Source of the DNA: Maylandia zebra | Lineage: Eukaryota; Chordata; Actinopteri; Cichliformes; Cichlidae | Direction: 5' to 3' | Assembly (NCBI RefSeq): GCF_041146795.1 | Contig: NC_135178.1 | Location: 5,214,844 to 5,278,843 of the forward strand | Length of the DNA: 64,000 nt | Part shown: positions 43,701 to 57,730 of the stretch, one piece after another | Numbering within the stretch: the first letter of the stretch is position 1 | Layout: every line of letters begins with the position of its first letter | Made by a program: the position numbers and the translations under genes | Notes under the pieces: generated by a model | The model's input: only the letters and a program-made list of their open reading frames with translations | The model's database searches: none | What the model was told of the DNA's origin: nothing

Positions 43701-46700
43701 ATGGCATTTCCTGTGCAGTTTCCTACTGGTCAGAATACACTGGATGAAAAGAGACTTCTTAAACTCACACCAAGTGCTTACTTCAAGTCAAGGCTTTTCA
43801 ACATTGATGCAAGATTTGCTAAAGACACAAATTACCTGTTTTTCTCACAGTTTGTCACTGAAATACATTTGGCTAATTCCAGCATGACAATACAGCTAAG
43901 GAAAGGTAAAACTATGACCAAAGATGGACGCAAAATCACATCAGGAATGTTACAAAGTAAGACAGAAGTAGAGAAGCTGGTAAGAAATAAAGATGCAATC
44001 AGATTTATGCAGCCACTCAGAGGAACTCCAGCTTACTGGCAGAAAACTACCAAAGATTTATTCAGTATGATTCGTCAAATAGGAACACCTCAGTTCTTTG
44101 TCACTTTCTCTGCTGCTGAGATGAGATGGCCTGAAGTGATTCAAGCAATAAAGAGACAGCAAGGTGAAGAGGTTGATTTTGAAGCCCTGGACTGGTCAGA
44201 AAAGTGTGAAATTCTAAGATCAAATCCAGTAACCACCATGCGGATGTTTGATAAGCGTGTTGAGGCTTTGTTCAGAGATTTGCTTTTTTCTCCTGCACAG
44301 CCCCTTGGTGAGATCATTGATTACTTTTACAGAGTTGAGTTCCAGCACAGAGGTAGTCCGCATATACACATGTTGCTGTGGATTCGAGAAAAGGTAGAAG
44401 CAGATGTGGATGACGACCAAACTGTCTGTGACTTTGTGGACAGATACATCTCAGCTCAACTCCCTGATCCAGAAAAACAACCTGAACTGCACAAAAAAGT
44501 CACTGAACTACAAAAGCACAGCAAAAACCACACAAAAACATGCTTTAAGAGTGTGAACTCTGGTTGTAGATTTGGGTTTCCAAAACCACCATCCACAAGA
44601 ACAATGATTGTGAGACAGGATGAGGATTCAGACACTGAAGCTGCAAAAGCCAAACTCAGACCTTTGTTGAACCTGCTGAAGGAACCTGAAGCTGCTTCCC
44701 TCACCATAGAGCAGATTCTGTCACGATGCAACTTGACAATGAATGAGTATGAACAATGCCTCCAGAACATAAACAAGAAAACAGCTCTGATTCTGAAACG
44801 TGACCCAAATGAGTGTTGGATCAACAATTACAACCCACACCTGCTTGAAGCCTGGAACTCTAATTTAGATGTCTCATTCATTTTGAATGCCTATTCATGT
44901 GTAGAATACCTCTGTAAATATATAACGAAGAAAGAATCTGGCCTCTCTGAATACCTGAAGACAGTTATTGATAACTCTGGAAACAACATGGTCAATGAAT
45001 GTGATGAAATGAGAGCTGTGATGCAGGCTTACTCAAAAAAGAGAGAGATCAGCGCACAGGAGTGTGTGACTCGAGTCTGTGGCCTAAAAATGAAAAAATG
45101 TTCCCGCAGTGTTGTATTTGTACCAACAGATGATAACCCGGTAAAAATGAGTCGGCCCATGAGCTTCCTGGAAACCACAACACATGACAGTTGTAATATT
45201 TGGATGACAAGTTTGAGTGATAAATACAAATGCAGACCTGAGACCCCAGAATATGAGGAAATGTCACTGGCTGATTTTGCTGCCTTGTGCAGGTTGGTGA
45301 GTGGTCCAAATGAAGGAAAAGATGTGCTTCCTCTTCTAAACCAGCTTGGATTTGTACAAAGGCGAAAGAATGATAAACCAGCTATAATCAGATATTACCA
45401 CTGTTCACAGGAAAAAGATCCTGAGCAATATTATGGTCGACTGTTGAGACTTTACCTTCCACACAGATCAGAGCAGGAACTGAAACCACAATGTTTCCAA
45501 ACCTATCAGTCCTTCTACAACTCAGGTTTTGTGCGACTTCCATGTTCAGACCACAGTGAGTCTGTGAAACGGATTGTGAAGAGAAATAAAGACAAGTATG
45601 AGAAGAACTCTGAGGATATTGAGAGTGCACTGGAAGAGTTTGAACAAAATAGGGATGTTGTGATCGATGAATGGTGTAATCTGGCTCCTGAATCTGAAGT
45701 TGTGAGGCTGCAATGTGATGAGAATCTTCCTGAGAGACATTCTGATGATGAGAACGAACAGGAGAATGTCCCCGACTACAGTCGTCAGTCTGATGCTGTA
45801 ACAGAGATCAGAGCCATCAGAGAACAACCTGCAGTCGATCCAGCCGTGGTACGTGTAATGTATCAGAATCTGAACCAGAAGCAGGCCTGCGTGTTCTATA
45901 CTATAAGAGACTGGTGTATTCAGCGAGTTTGTGGTTTGAACCCAGATCCATTTTTCTTCTATATCAACGGTGGTGCAGGAACTGGAAAGTCACATCTGAT
46001 TAAGTGTATTCACTCTGAAGCATCAAAGATCCTGAGCAGACTGCCTGCTAATGCAGAAGAAGCTGACATATCAAATCCAACTGTTTTACTGACTTCATTT
46101 ACCGGGACAGCAGCTTTTTCTATCAATGGCTCTACATTACATTCTCTACTGAAACTACCCAGGAGTCTGAAACCACCCATTCAAGGACTTGGTAACCAAC
46201 TGGATGAAGTCAGATCTGAGCTGATGAATGCTGAAATTATTGTTATTGATGAGATTTCAATGGTTTCAAAACCCCTTTTTGCCTATGTGGATGCAAGACT
46301 GAAACAAATCAAAGGCACTCAGAGACCTTTTGGTGGAATGTCAGTTTTAGCTGTTGGAGATTTTTACCAGCTGCCACCAGTGCGACAGTCTAAACCTCTC
46401 TGCGTTTACGATCCAGAACAGATTGACCTATGGCAGGAACATTTTCAGATGATCACTCTAACCGAGATTATGCGTCAGAAAGATGATGTGGCCTTTGCAG
46501 AGATGCTGAACAGGATTAGAGTCAAAGAAAAGACGGATGAACTTTCTCAGTGCGACAGAGATTTGTTGTCACAGGCTGTGACTGCACCAGAAGAATGTCC
46601 AACTGAGGTCTTACACATTTATGCCACCAACAAGAATGTGGAATCCCATAACGCAGATACCCTGAAGAAGCTTCATTCAAACATCATAATCATCACTGCA

Positions 46701-48002
46701 GACGATTTCCAGAAGGATAAACGTACAGGCAGAATGGAACGAAGAGACAAACCATTTACAGGTGGGAGAAATGATTTACCTGACACTCTGAATGTTGCTG
46801 AAGGAGCTCGAGTTATGCTGACCAGAAACTTGGACACACTAAACGGTTTGGTCAACGGTGCTTTTGGTATACTGGTAAAGGTGGTGAGATCTGAAAATGA
46901 TGGACACATAATTAAACTGGGGCTCAGAATGGACAACCGGCAGCCTATGAGACACAACCGCAGTGCTAATGCAGCATCTGATGATCTGGTTTACATTGAG
47001 AGAGCAGAGGAGAGTCTGAAGTTTAAAGGAGCGGTACGCAGACAGTTTCCTGTAAAGCTAGCATTCGCCTGCACAATTCACAAAACTCAGGGTCTTACAA
47101 CACAGACAGCTGTAGTTTCAATGAAGAACATTTTTGAACCAGGTATGGCTTATGTTGCTCTCAGCAGGGTGACGTCTCTCAGTGGACTCTATTTGCAGGA
47201 CTTGGATGAGAAAAAGATTTACTCCAATCCCGAGGTAACTGCAGCACTCCAAACCATGAGACAAGCCAGCGTTGAGGAAATGATGCCTCTTCTTCAGGTC
47301 AGAGAAACAGCCAGCAGACCTGACACTCTTACACTGATCCATCACAATACGGAGGGTTTGCCATCTCACATCAGTGACATCAAGAGTCATCATGAAATGT
47401 GTTTAGCAGATGTTTTGTGTCTCACAGAGTCTCACCTCCAAGGCTCCTTTGTTGCAGACAGTCTTCATTTGGACGGCTACACCATGTTCAAACGCAACAG
47501 ACATGTGTCCTACACAAACTTTCCTCACATGGCCAGCAGAAGTGGTGGTGGAGTTGTTGTGTATTTGAGGAATCATTTTCAGGTTCAGGTAAAACAGTAT
47601 CTGCATAATGTCACTGATCTTGAGTTTTTAGTGTTGAAGGTTCAGGCTCCATTCCCTGCACTCATTGCTGTTGTGTACAGACCCCCTGACTACAGTTTGA
47701 CACCATTCATGCAAAACCTGGTAAGTCTTTTAGATTCCCTTGAAATAATGGACTGTCACCCAATCATTGTGTGTGGAGATTTTAATGAGAACCAGTTGCA
47801 GAGTGGAAGAAAACAGATTCTGGAGCAGTTTCAGTCGAGAGGGTATTCACAGCTGATCACTTCTGCCACTACAGACAAGAACACCCTGCTTGACCTCATT
47901 TTTATTTCTCAGCCAGATCAATGTCTCCATTCCGGTGTTCTGAGATCATACTACAGTTACCACAACCCTGTGTTTTGTGTCCTGTCCTCGAGCCAATCAT
48001 GA
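40722..48002 (+). CDS. Helentron transposase: protease-like, Rep (HUH), PIF1 helicase, EEP endonuclease (copy B)
   Basis: Intact 2,426-residue paralogue of the protein at 8360, with the same order of domains: C76-like protease (C131, D252-P-H254), basic repeats, DUF6570-like Cys-rich region, acidic stretch, Rep (H1214-I-H1216; Y1396 and Y1400), PIF1 helicase (Walker A K1756) and EEP endonuclease (D2353 in GDFNE; SYH at 2412-2414). It is 32 residues shorter, all of it in the basic repeat region (~425-645), where modules were gained and lost. The protease-like domain differs from copy A at about 11 positions between residues 202 and 301. The EEP domain has no residue difference after position ~2200. 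The ATG at 40722 is chosen for the same reason as in copy A. With no frame break in 7.3 kb, it is a plausible active transposase. Function is inferred from family knowledge. Confidence 0.95.
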   Translation: MPRKGQRSQSQKLRWQKQKEQVNLSQTGEQVKVSVTSIPSPEVQLSVQTAAVSYADVVKRGVCSSSVPNAKVQQVIQTEPQLTVQTQHDGEAPGPSHVQVTNSESRPRVSSICASRSQANAKYGKYRNQQCMANSLVFLSFLHEDEFITRADLNRVLDKGHAVYSDARKRFVNSVFLACDELPTVIISRRHEYQVDMSQFAHYGTFDGTDHLPSLEQGLQRLASEFRYALLVMGGTAIAVSRLTSGEYAYFDPHPRRSTGMPLSLSVSGGTAVMLKFTRLNDMIDRIKRLYRMFCIAPTCAYELQPVEFHSENAADQRNADENRQTATTVSAPALNEPEFETPKSTEQTQKTVADTLATEVMSSRVDYSNEPAAELNNSDYLEIETSASSVREPQVTSDSVPQKDPTAANRCSTKTTQELSHKLLKYSKQGRKKMRRRSLAQQKLPKRKDPDHRQKKTVYKSNLYKLNPIYREKQREHLRKIYKERDDFKEKQKAQMRRIYRESAKIRERKRERVIRMYKEDSLFREKQKERITRTYRESPVFREKQKERITRTYRTCAEFREKHKAYMRSYVSNLYKESVEFRQKKKCYITKRYGEERQFQQQHKDNMRERMRVKYWNSISFRQMHNIRCAMKIKRKYRQMHRPAESLQCHPENTLMNEAISRFRSNIKSAPSYVCTVCLKASFPNQVKICKRENYSKHQIVAQQCLTGKFVHVCDEACHDHCSFPVERKKEYICHTCHSSLKSGRMPRLAAVNGLELQDIPAELCDLNILERHLIAKCIPFAKIIPLPKGRQRLIRGNVVCVPSEVQQTVDYLPRLRSQSQIMRVKLKRRLCYKGHQLFQTVTWSKLIEALRKLKQIHPQYTDIVIRDDALLCDPTLPDDDSSDEASMASDDYDEADLMEIDNYEKDALLCESESESEQAINMQSCDEQPEEQNPDEPESDLNNGGFALESCLQPVDISEEILCFSDNTYCVAPAERNNPVSFFRTPHLEAMAFPVQFPTGQNTLDEKRLLKLTPSAYFKSRLFNIDARFAKDTNYLFFSQFVTEIHLANSSMTIQLRKGKTMTKDGRKITSGMLQSKTEVEKLVRNKDAIRFMQPLRGTPAYWQKTTKDLFSMIRQIGTPQFFVTFSAAEMRWPEVIQAIKRQQGEEVDFEALDWSEKCEILRSNPVTTMRMFDKRVEALFRDLLFSPAQPLGEIIDYFYRVEFQHRGSPHIHMLLWIREKVEADVDDDQTVCDFVDRYISAQLPDPEKQPELHKKVTELQKHSKNHTKTCFKSVNSGCRFGFPKPPSTRTMIVRQDEDSDTEAAKAKLRPLLNLLKEPEAASLTIEQILSRCNLTMNEYEQCLQNINKKTALILKRDPNECWINNYNPHLLEAWNSNLDVSFILNAYSCVEYLCKYITKKESGLSEYLKTVIDNSGNNMVNECDEMRAVMQAYSKKREISAQECVTRVCGLKMKKCSRSVVFVPTDDNPVKMSRPMSFLETTTHDSCNIWMTSLSDKYKCRPETPEYEEMSLADFAALCRLVSGPNEGKDVLPLLNQLGFVQRRKNDKPAIIRYYHCSQEKDPEQYYGRLLRLYLPHRSEQELKPQCFQTYQSFYNSGFVRLPCSDHSESVKRIVKRNKDKYEKNSEDIESALEEFEQNRDVVIDEWCNLAPESEVVRLQCDENLPERHSDDENEQENVPDYSRQSDAVTEIRAIREQPAVDPAVVRVMYQNLNQKQACVFYTIRDWCIQRVCGLNPDPFFFYINGGAGTGKSHLIKCIHSEASKILSRLPANAEEADISNPTVLLTSFTGTAAFSINGSTLHSLLKLPRSLKPPIQGLGNQLDEVRSELMNAEIIVIDEISMVSKPLFAYVDARLKQIKGTQRPFGGMSVLAVGDFYQLPPVRQSKPLCVYDPEQIDLWQEHFQMITLTEIMRQKDDVAFAEMLNRIRVKEKTDELSQCDRDLLSQAVTAPEECPTEVLHIYATNKNVESHNADTLKKLHSNIIIITADDFQKDKRTGRMERRDKPFTGGRNDLPDTLNVAEGARVMLTRNLDTLNGLVNGAFGILVKVVRSENDGHIIKLGLRMDNRQPMRHNRSANAASDDLVYIERAEESLKFKGAVRRQFPVKLAFACTIHKTQGLTTQTAVVSMKNIFEPGMAYVALSRVTSLSGLYLQDLDEKKIYSNPEVTAALQTMRQASVEEMMPLLQVRETASRPDTLTLIHHNTEGLPSHISDIKSHHEMCLADVLCLTESHLQGSFVADSLHLDGYTMFKRNRHVSYTNFPHMASRSGGGVVVYLRNHFQVQVKQYLHNVTDLEFLVLKVQAPFPALIAVVYRPPDYSLTPFMQNLVSLLDSLEIMDCHPIIVCGDFNENQLQSGRKQILEQFQSRGYSQLITSATTDKNTLLDLIFISQPDQCLHSGVLRSYYSYHNPVFCVLSSSQS

Positions 48003-48699
48003 AGTCGTCTGGTGAGTTTTGAAACAATTACAGATCATGTTTGTTACAGAGTTTACTGATTGTAGAGTATGAAAAATATTTTTCATTGGAAAAAATTGTC
48101 TTCCCTACTCTGTCTGTAAGAAGACCCTTTCTTATTGCAATGTTATTAATCATGTCACCAAATCATGGCTGTACTTCATGCAGAGCCGGGAGATCTGCTT
48201 TCTGTTATCATGCACCTCAGATCTGAAATATACTGCATTAAACGGACATAATTTATTTTTTATTCTCATGTTTTAAATGACTAAATCTACTTATACATTT
48301 TTTCATGGATGTTAATTGTCATCTCCTTTTTTGATACTTTTTTTACTCTGACGTATGTATCTCAACAAACGAGATCTTCCCCTCCAAGATGCTTTCAAAT
48401 ATGAAATAGTAAATAAATAAATCACAGATAAATGCAGGTATTTATTATGGGTCACATGAATAAATACAGACAATTATATTTTCTTGATTATAGTAAATTT
48501 TGTAGAATCAAATGTTTTTTGGATGAATGAGGTTTTGCTTATCATGTTTTACAGGTAAAAAATGTTAAAAGTTTTAAACTATCTTTAGGCTACCAGAGAT
48601 GTCTATAATTATACATTATGTAGAGAAAAACATTTTCACAGCTTACAGAATTTGTATAAAAACTGATTTAGAAGAACATGGAAAGTTTCTGCATCAATT
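48003..48699 (+). other. 3' sequence after the transposase, copy B, predicted intron
   Basis: Donor GTGAGT at 48012. Essentially identical to copy A; nothing else recognised. Confidence 0.45.
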
Positions 48700-48759
48700 T
48701 TCTGACTTGGCCTTTATCCGGGTGGGTTTGGGTTTGGGTGGATAAAGGCCAAGTCAGAA
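48700..48759. other. 20-bp hairpin with G-quadruplex loop, copy B
   Basis: Arms 48700-48719 and 48740-48759; loop with four G3 tracts at 48720-48738. Identical to copy A. Confidence 0.9.
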
Positions 48760-48766
48760 TTCTCTG

Positions 48767-48840
48767 AGCAGCTGGAAAAAGCTGCTAATAAACAAAGACA
48801 TCAGAAAGCGGGGGCTTTAGGTGTAGCCCCCGCTTTCTGA
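48767..48840. other. Two further strong hairpins, copy B
   Basis: AGCAGCT/AGCTGCT at 48767-48786 and the 16-bp GC-rich stem at 48801-48816/48825-48840. Confidence 0.9.
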
Positions 48841-48906
48841 CGCACTAATTAGATTTAGTAACTGACACCCCATACCAGCATTATATAGACACTTGGGGGC
48901 TGAGAT

Positions 48907-48934
48907 GGGTGGGTGGGGAGGGGGGGGGGGGGGT
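48907..48934 (+). repeat. G-rich tract with quadruplex potential, copy B
   Basis: As in copy A with about three more G in the homopolymer. Confidence 0.85.
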
Positions 48935-48977
48935 GGTGTTAAAAGCACTTTATGTTTTGTAGATGTATTTTTTTCAG

Positions 48978-50134
48978 ACAGGGCACACACAGTCCTGTTT
49001 CCTTTGTGGGAAAACCTTCAAACTTCACCATCCTCAGCTGAAACAACAACATCTTAACACCATCTTCATGAACTGCTGAGCCAAACCTGATCCATCAGTG
49101 CTGGACTGCACAGATAACTACATGCCACACAGAGACTGCTGTTTTATGAACTGCCATACCAGTATGTCTTCAATGGAGAAGATGACACACCCATCACCTG
49201 ACTTCCTGCCTGATCTGGAGACCATCATGATGCTGCCACACTACACACCTCTGAGACCATGAATGATGACTCCTACTGAGGAAACTGTATTTCCTGTCAG
49301 AGATGCTCAGTGATCCTCAGAGCAGAGAGAGGTATGATTCTTTATCTTTGATAAAAAATGTCAGTGTTTTTAATTCAATTAATTAATTAAAATCCTGTTT
49401 AGTGCATAAATAATTCCACACTCAAATGATTATACTTGTTGACACTTTTTGAGTTTTAATTCACATTATGGATTACAAATCTATGCTTTTTCTACTCTGT
49501 CTCTCTGTGCAGGTATTGCTGTCTTCTGAGTTCTTCAGTGTCCCAACTGAGACATTCAAACCTCATTGCAGAGCTCATGTCTTTCCTCACCATCATGTGA
49601 GTGTGAGATTGCTCTGGATTCTGGTTATGTGGCCTGCAGCACCTATAAGGTATTTCAACATTGTTCATTGCATAACTTATTTGTAGTTTTTAGGCCTTAA
49701 CACAAATAAAATGTTCCTTTTTCTGTATTTTTTAGAACAAGCTCGTCCAGTGTGCCTGCATTCCAGCTTCTTAGACTCTACTCAAGTGGACAGAGTATCA
49801 GTGTTTGGCCACTCTTACAGACACCGACTTCTGTCAACTCACTGCTACTGATCAGGCACCTGACTCCAGGAAGACAGAGGGCTGCAAGCCTGTCATCGTT
49901 TCCAGTGTGGCTTTGTATTCTTGGGGTAGCATCAGATTTTTCCCACAAATATTCAAAGGTAACACTTATTTTAAGCGTAGTTATTAAGTCAAAAGTCTTC
50001 CCTTGTGTTAATTTTATTTTTTTTATTTGTTTTTGTTTTCTTTTAGATTTATGTGCAGTGATCGGATGTGGTGGAGCTTTGTTAACTGTGTGGAAAACAT
50101 CTGTTTGTGATGATATTTACAATGAGGCTTTAAG
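48978..50134 (+). pseudogene. Four predicted downstream exons, first with a zinc-finger-like motif (copy B)
   Basis: Exons by splice motif at 48978-49331, 49513-49649, 49736-49958 and 50047-50134, at a constant offset of 32,269 bp from copy A. All eight splice sites are kept. One base differs in the third exon (GTCATCG for GTCATTG). As in copy A, the first exon is in phase with the transposase frame beyond its stop codon and holds C-x2-C followed by a His. Function unknown. Confidence 0.4.
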
Positions 50135-50798
50135 GTGACAGTTTCCATGTAATTTCAATCCTTTTACTAAGCAAAAACATGTTTGCAATTAACATATTTT
50201 TTTCAGTTTTGTCTTTTGGATTTATGGTTAACATTCCTCTGTGACAGCAAATACTAAACTGGTCCAAGTAACAAGCATATCATTGGTCAAAGGCAAAAAG
50301 GACCACATGTCACGCTAGCAATGAATTATTGACTGTGTTTGTGTCATCAGATTTAACTAACAATATCAGACATATGAAACTGAACTCTGGATTAATGTGC
50401 AGATTTTTTTTGTGTTTTTTTTATTGTTGAATAATTATTTTGTAGAACAAACCCAATCTATTTACCCAAACAATGTAACTTGTTTGGGTAAATAGTGGAT
50501 TAATATATCTAAGTCTATAAGTATAGCAAGCTGAATTCATACAGACACAAAGCTCTAAATCCTGGATTGTAGGATGTACAAAAATGATCATGTGATTATT
50601 ATGGACATTTAAATAACTATATCTATTGAACCATTACATGTATTCTTTTTAGAAATTACACAATCTAAAAATGTGCAAAAAGAAAGTGTTTAAGAGAATA
50701 AATAATGTGTGTTTGTATGAATCCTGCCTTAGTATGGGGTGTCAGTAACTACATTAGTATAGAGTAGGTCTAACAGTGGTTTTCCACATCTGCTCTAA

Positions 50799-51120
<322 letters not shown>

Positions 51121-51128
51121 CTGTAATA

Positions 51129-52761
51129 TATATAGATAATGGGTCAGACATATAAAGTCATTTTGAAAAGTTCATAAAGGTCACATCCATTTATATGTGT
51201 TCCTCTTTATCATTTTATATCAGGTCACACAGCTGACTTGAGTTTTGATCAGAGTAGAACCATAACATTCATGCTAATGGTTCTACTGTTTACAGTTACT
51301 TTATGATGGATTTCAGCCTGGTCACAGCACTATGTGAAAAGATGTTAGAGGTAAAGTTAAGCCAATTAATACCTCATCATAAGTCACTCTCTAACGCAAA
51401 GCAGTGATTATTTTTCACTGTAATTTATTCCACAACGATGTTCTTTATTTGATCCTTGTTTCTTTAAATATGCAAATCGATTGTTCAGCTGTGTGACTCT
51501 CCACACCTCAAATATATCACAATGTGGACTTCATTTTGACAGTATTTTGTAGATTGGTACCATATTTATCATCAAATCAGGAAACTGTAAACTAATTGAA
51601 AAAATTAAGCTTATGAAAATTTTAATGTGGCATAGGAACATGTTGTTTATCCTTGCCAAATGGTATTTACACAAAACTCCAGCAAATCAGAGGATATATT
51701 TTTGTCTCTCACTTGCTATATATGTGTATATTTTTGCAGTTAATAGCCTATCATGTGTCTGCGCATCTTAGGGCCATAAACATAAACATGGCAAACAAGG
51801 ATATGTTCACAATTCCAACAGATGCTTCAATTGTTTGTATAGATTTTAGATCAATTTGATTTGCATTTTCTATTAATATTTTTCTGTTTGTCCCAAATGG
51901 TATTTTTATTTCTTTATGCCATTATTGTAATCATTGGAAACAACTGAGTAAATATTTTGTATCATATGTTTCTAAAAATATTTGAATGTTCTACTTTTCT
52001 ACTACTGGTTTTCTACTTTCTAAACTTTCTGCCACTTTTTGGCATTTCAATAACATTATTTTTGGGTGTTTTAATCTCTGACCGCAGCATCTTGTGCATT
52101 TATTACCTAAATGTTGTTTGTGTGGGTCTTGCCTTTGTTATGTTTTTTTGCCATTTTTAGATTTCACCAGCTGTGCAAACTCGCAATTTTTCCTTGGTTT
52201 TGTTCCACATTAGTTTATCTGCCGGCACGTTTTCTTCCTTTTCTAATGTTTTTGGTAATTTTTCACAGTTAAACAAGTAACTTTGAGGTTACTTCAGCAT
52301 TTTCAGCTGTTATCTGTTGACAGTTTTGCCTAATTATTACATTTCTGCAAATTTCTAGCAGTTCTGATAAGTTGTAATATTTCTGCCAAGTTTTTAATTT
52401 TCTACTAAATTATATTATTTCTGCTAGGTTACACTACTTTTGTTTGTTATGTTATGTTAAGTTATGTTATTCTAAATTATTGCATTTCTGCTAAGTTATT
52501 ACATTTTTCTTAACTTGATATTGTTCTGCAAAGTTATTAAAATTTCAGCAACTTTTTAAACACTGACTTTGATTTCTTCAGCTTCTTCAGCTATTTTCAA
52601 CTATTTTCAGCAGACAGCTTCAGCTTTACAGTTTCCTCTAAGTGATTGCAGTTCTGCTAAGTTATTACATTTTAGCAAAGTTCTTTTGCTTCTGCAAAGT
52701 TTTTACAATTTCTGCAACTTTTCAGCTTTTTCAGCTACTTTTTGCAGACAGCTTCAGCTTT
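51129..52761 (+). repeat. AT-rich subterminal 3' region of giant B, no gene seen
   Basis: Matches 18860-20492 nearly base for base. No domain in any short frame. Confidence 0.6.
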
Positions 52762-52806
52762 AAGCATCCACACTGCATTTTCGCAGGAAATGCAAATTTT
52801 TCTAGT
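52762..52806 (+). other. RTS of giant B
   Basis: Hairpin GCATTT/AAATGC and CTAGT. Six bases (TATTAT) separate it from the next left end, against twelve in copy A. Confidence 0.85.
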
Positions 52807-52812
52807 TATTAT

Positions 52813-52879
52813 TGTGTGGATGCTTTAAGCATCCACACTATTGAGTTCCTGTTTCTCTTTATTCTTTATACTTTATTAT
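52813..52879 (+). other. LTS of X', severed from its body
   Basis: Palindrome 52814-52838 and following sequence to CTTTATTAT, 67 bp in all. The expected continuation (TCCAGTTGCTTCC) resumes at 59373 after a 6.5-kb insert. Confidence 0.85.
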
Positions 52880-54454
52880 TGTGTGGATGCTTTAAGCATC
52901 CACACTATTGAGTTCCTGTTTCTCTTTATTCTTTATACTTTATTATTCCAGTTGCTTCCGTACACTTTTTGGCACTTAACTACTTCCACAATTTTCAGCC
53001 GATTTTCACCGTTCAAATTTTAAACTATTCTGCTATTTCTGCTAATGATCGCTATGACTTTTGCTATTTTTTGCTATTATACTTTTTAAAATATTCCACT
53101 TTTTTCCTTTAATTTGTCCCATTGAAATGAATGGGAAACTTCCAAAATTCTGCTAAATTTTGCTTGTTTTTGAAACTTAACTACTTCCTCATACTTTCAC
53201 CTAGAACAACCATTCAAACTTTAAAATGTTCACAAATTATTGGGCTATTCATGTATGATTCAGCTTTTTCAAATCTTTTACCATTTTACTTTTATGCCTC
53301 TTAAAGTTTTGAGTTGCACAATTGTGATTTTTCACAAAATACATGCGTTGTTATGGTTGCTATGCTCTTGGCTTCCAGTGTGTCACTGAAGGTTTTGCAA
53401 TTTTCACTTCATGTCCAAACAACTTCTTGCTACTTGCTCAATTTTCACTCAACTTCCACAAATTATACATCAAAACGTAGGTATTTTTGCTGGCTTTCAG
53501 AAAATGTCACTATCATTGTTGTGGGATTTATAGAATTTTGGCAAATCTCCTCAGACCAACACAAGGTCAGAAAACTCTCCATACAAAGTCAATGGAGAGC
53601 TTGTTCAAAATCACCGCTGGATTTCTGTAATGAGAGGCATATTCGAATCGTCATATCTCCTTAACGAAGCAAAGTTAAGACATGAGGCTTGTCCCCGAAT
53701 ATCTTCAGACACCCCTGACGCTCACAATTCAAGAATTTCTTTCTCACCTATTACCGTTCTGAAATGAGTTGGACTTGTTTGAGGGTAGGAAATTCGTCCT
53801 TCGCTCAGATTTCTTCAGATTTCAAACTGTGGAAATGAACCACTTTTTTCTCTCGTCATAACTTTTTGTTGGATTTCCACAGAGACCTGAAAATTTCCAT
53901 GATTGTTCACCAAAGCCTGCTGTCTCTTACGGTGAAAGAATGATATCGATACTCCAAATAGATTTCAAGTCACAAAGCGTTGTTTGAGGGCAAGTCAAGG
54001 CAGTTTTTGCTTCGCTCTACTCAGTTATGGTGCATTAGAAGTCAAATATCTTTAATAATTCATATTTTAATGATGAATTGTAAACACTGGAAGATTCCCC
54101 CATCTCTTCTGAACAAAACGGTGTAAGAATGACCGCTCTAGCCCCTACGGTTTGGAAATTATGGTCATTTGTTTGAGGGGAGTCCTCACTATGAGAAATA
54201 GGCTGCAATAATCCTGTGCCTCTCTGTGCTGCGTGTGTAAAAAGAGGCACATGTTTTGGCGGGAAAAAGTGCACAGGCTCTCTGATTGGTGGATTCAAAT
54301 TCAGCAGCTCCCAGGCTGACCTAGAAACTTACTTCTCTCTCCCTGTGCATTTTTTTGCTGATTTTTTCATTTAACAAGTATATTTGAGGGACCCTCAGCA
54401 TGTTCAGCATTTTTTCAGCTGTCCATTTTGCTTTTCCAATTTTTCTGTTTAACT

Positions 54455-54770
54455 TATTACTATTGTGCTAAATCATACTGTTTCTGCTATTTTATAAGAT
54501 TTGTGCTTAATATAGTATTTCTGCTTTTTATAGGATTTGTGCTTAATATAGTATTTCTGCTTTTTATAGAATTTGTGCTTAATATAGTATTTCTGCTTTT
54601 TATAGAATTTGTGCTTAATATGGTATTTCTGCTTTTTATAGGATTTGTGCTTAATATAGTATTTCTGCTAAATTATAGTATTTCTGCTTTTTATAGTATT
54701 TGTGCTAAAACATAGTATTTCTACTAAATGTAGTATTTATGCTTAATCATAGTATTTCTATATATTTCTG
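54455..54770 (+). repeat. ~36-bp T-rich minisatellite (X_B block 1)
   Basis: Near-perfect units of GCTTTTTATAGGATTTGTGC. The plus strand reads as FVLNIVFLLFI repeats. Confidence 0.85.
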
Positions 54771-54779
54771 CCAGGTCCC

Positions 54780-55044
54780 CAGGCAGCCAATCCTCTGTGA
54801 GGACTGAGAAATTCAAATTTTCAAATCAGGGCCTGCACGGCTTCCCAGCCAATCATATATGTGTCCTGAGGCATTCAAATTTGCATATTGGGGCCTTCAT
54901 GGCTTCTAAGCCAGCCAATCATATCTGAGGGCTGAGGAATTCAAATCCACAAATCAGGGCCTGCACAGCTTCCCAGCCAGCCAATCATGTATGTGGGCTC
55001 CAGGTATTCATATTTGCATATTGGGGAATTCGTGGCTTCTAAGT
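54780..55044 (+). repeat. 68-bp CCAAT/octamer repeats (X_B)
   Basis: Four units with the same A-B-A-B alternation as in X_A. Confidence 0.8.
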
Positions 55045-55362
55045 CAACAAGTCATCCATGTCATATATCTCTAAAAATTCATATTTTAATATTAAATTGT
55101 CAACACTTGAAGATTCCCCCATCTCTTCTGAACAAAACGGTGTAAGAATGACCGTTCTAGCCCCTACGGTTAGGAAATTACGGTCATTTGTTTGAGGGGA
55201 GTCCTAACTATGAGAAATAGGCTGCAATAATCCTGTGCCTCTCTCTGCTGCGTGTGTAAAAAGATGCACCTGTTTTGGCGGGAAAAAGTACACAGCCTCT
55301 CTGATTGGTGGATTCAAATTCACCAGCTCCCAGGCTGACCTAGAAACTTACTTCTCTCTCCC

Positions 55363-55371
55363 TGTGTGTGT

Positions 55372-55404
<33 letters not shown>

Positions 55405-55429
55405 ACAGAGAGAGAGAGAGAGAGAGAGA
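55363..55429. repeat. (GT)n(GA)n microsatellite (X_B)
   Basis: Shorter than in X_A, same flanks. Confidence 0.95.
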
Positions 55430-55684
55430 AAGCCTTTTAATGGGATGATCCCATTGTAAGATTCAAATTCAATATATTTAGACTGGTTGACTGAATTGGA
55501 TCTTGTGTGTGGGTCTCTCTGTGCATGTGTGTTTCCTCATGTGTACATATTTGTGATTGTGTGGCTGTAATAAATTTTTTTGCAGATTTTTGTCATTTAA
55601 CAAGTATATTTGAGGGAACCTCAGCATGTTCAGCATTTTTTCAGCTGTCCATTTTGCTTTTCCAATTTTTCTGTTTAACTTATT

Positions 55685-56060
55685 ACTATTGTGCTAAATC
55701 ATACTGTTTCTGCTATTTTATAAGATTTGTGCTTAATATACTATTTCTGCTTTTATAGGATTTGTGCTTAATATAGTATTTCTGCTAAATGTAGTATTTA
55801 TGCTTAATCATACTATTTCTGCTTTTCATAGTATTTGTGCTTAATATAGTATTTCTGCTAAATTTAGTATTTCTACTAAATCATAGTACAGTATTTCTGC
55901 TTTTTATGGGATTTGTGCTAAAACAAAGTATTTCTACTAAATGTAGTATTTGTGCTTAATCATACCATTTCTGCTTTTTATAGGATTTGTGCTTAATATA
56001 GTATTTCTGCTAAATTATAGTATTTCTGCCAAATTATAATATTTGTGCTAAAACATAGTC
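55685..56060 (+). repeat. ~36-bp T-rich minisatellite (X_B block 2)
   Basis: More degenerate array of the same unit, next to the right end. Confidence 0.8.
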
Positions 56061-56445
56061 TCAATTTAAAATTACAATATTCATAGTTCATCACAGTGTC
56101 TCTGGTAAATCACAATATTTCTGCTCTGTTGTACTATTTTTCTAAATCATAGTGTTTCTGTAATGTTTAAGTATTTTTGGCTAAATATATTCTTTCTGTT
56201 ATCTTATACTATTTCTCCTAAATTCTTGTATTTTTGAGAAGTTATCATGTTTCTGGTAAGTTACAATATTTCTGCTAAATTCTGCTATGCTATTGTATTT
56301 CTGCCAAGTATTATGTTTCCTCTAAGATATTGCAGTTCTGCTAAGTTATTCCATTTTAGCAAACTTCTTTTGCTTCTGCAAAGTTTTTACAATTTCTGCA
56401 ACTTTTCAGCTTTTTCAGCTACTTTTTGCATACAGCTTCAGCTTT

Positions 56446-56481
56446 AAGCATCCACACTGCATTTTCGCAGGAAATGCAAAT
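56446..56481 (+). other. Truncated RTS of X_B
   Basis: AAGCATCCACACT and the hairpin are intact, but the terminal TTTTCTAGT is missing; TGGGTGGATGCC of Y3 follows at once. Confidence 0.85.
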
Positions 56482-57658
56482 TGGGTGGATGCCGTAGGCA
56501 TCCACACTATTGAGATCCTGTTTCTCTTTATTCTTTATCCTTTATTATTCTAGTTGCTCCGTTTCTTTGCCGCTTAACTACTCCCTCAGTTTTCAGCCGA
56601 TTTTTACCATTCAAACTCTAAACTGTTCTGCTATTTCTGCTTTCGACTGCTATATCTTTTGGTACTTATTACTATTATACTTTTTAAAATATTACACTTT
56701 TTTCCTTTAATTTGTCCCATTGAAATGAATGGGAAACTTCTACAATTCTGCTAAAACTTGCTTGTCTTTGAAACTTAACTACTTCCTCATACTTTCACCT
56801 AGAAACTCCATTCAAACTTTAAAACGTTCTCAGATGATTGGGCTATTCCTGTGTGATTCAGCTTTTTCATATCTGTTACCGTTTTCATGTAATGACTCTT
56901 TAAGTTTTCAGTTACAACTTTGTGATTTTTCAGAAAATACATGTGTTGCTATGGTTGCTATGCAATTAACTCCCACTGCACACTCGTCCGTTCTGAATTT
57001 TCTCTTCATGTCTGAACAACTCCTTGCTACTCGCTCAATTTCCACTCAACTTCCACAAATTATACATCAAAACGTAGGTATTTTTGCTGGCTTTAAGACA
57101 GTGTCACTATAATTATTGTGAGAGTTACGTTTTTTTCACAATTTGCCTCGAAGTGACACATGGTCTAAAAACTCCCCATTCAAAGTCTATGGGGAGGTTG
57201 TGAAACTCAGAGCTGAAATACTGAAACTGAAGGCATTTTCAAATCGTCATATCTCCTTAACGAAGCAAAGTTAAGACATGAGGCTTGTCCCTGTATATCT
57301 TCAGACACTCCTGACACTCACAATTCAAGAATTATTTTCTCACCTATTACCGTTCTGAGATGAGTTAGACTTGTTTGAGGGGTGGAAATCTGTCCTCCTC
57401 TCATTTTTCAAATTCCGAAAATGAAGCCGTTTCTTCTCTCGTCATATCTCCGCGACGGAGATACAAAGAGCTATGTAAATCGCAGTCAAAGTACACCAAA
57501 GTCCGCTGATTCACCCAGTGCAAGAATTATGCTTCTATCCCACCTAGTTTTTGAGTTACACGACGTTTTGTAACTCCAAAAAACGGCGTTTTTCGCGTCT
57601 CACCGCGATCTAATTCTGACTCCTCATCACCCTTTTTTTCAAAGCGCCCGCCCCCTTA

Positions 57659-57730
57659 GAGGTGGCGCGATTGGTAATGACACCGCTCTTCAGACCAGAG
57701 GTCGTGGGTTCGATTCCACCTTGGCCCACA
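57659..57730 (+). other. tRNA-like module M1 (Y3)
   Basis: Same as 26774-26845; A-box-like and perfect B box. Confidence 0.6.

Larger units (their letters stand above)
52880..56481 (+). mobile_element. Non-autonomous Helentron X unit (X_B) with broken right end
   Basis: Left palindrome at 52881-52905. Two internal sub-blocks instead of three as in X_A. The right end has the hairpin (GCATTT/AAATGC) but is cut after AAAT, lacking TTTTCTAGT, and passes straight into the Y3 left end. With Y3 it forms a composite (52880-59372) inserted as one piece in the left end of X'. Confidence 0.8.
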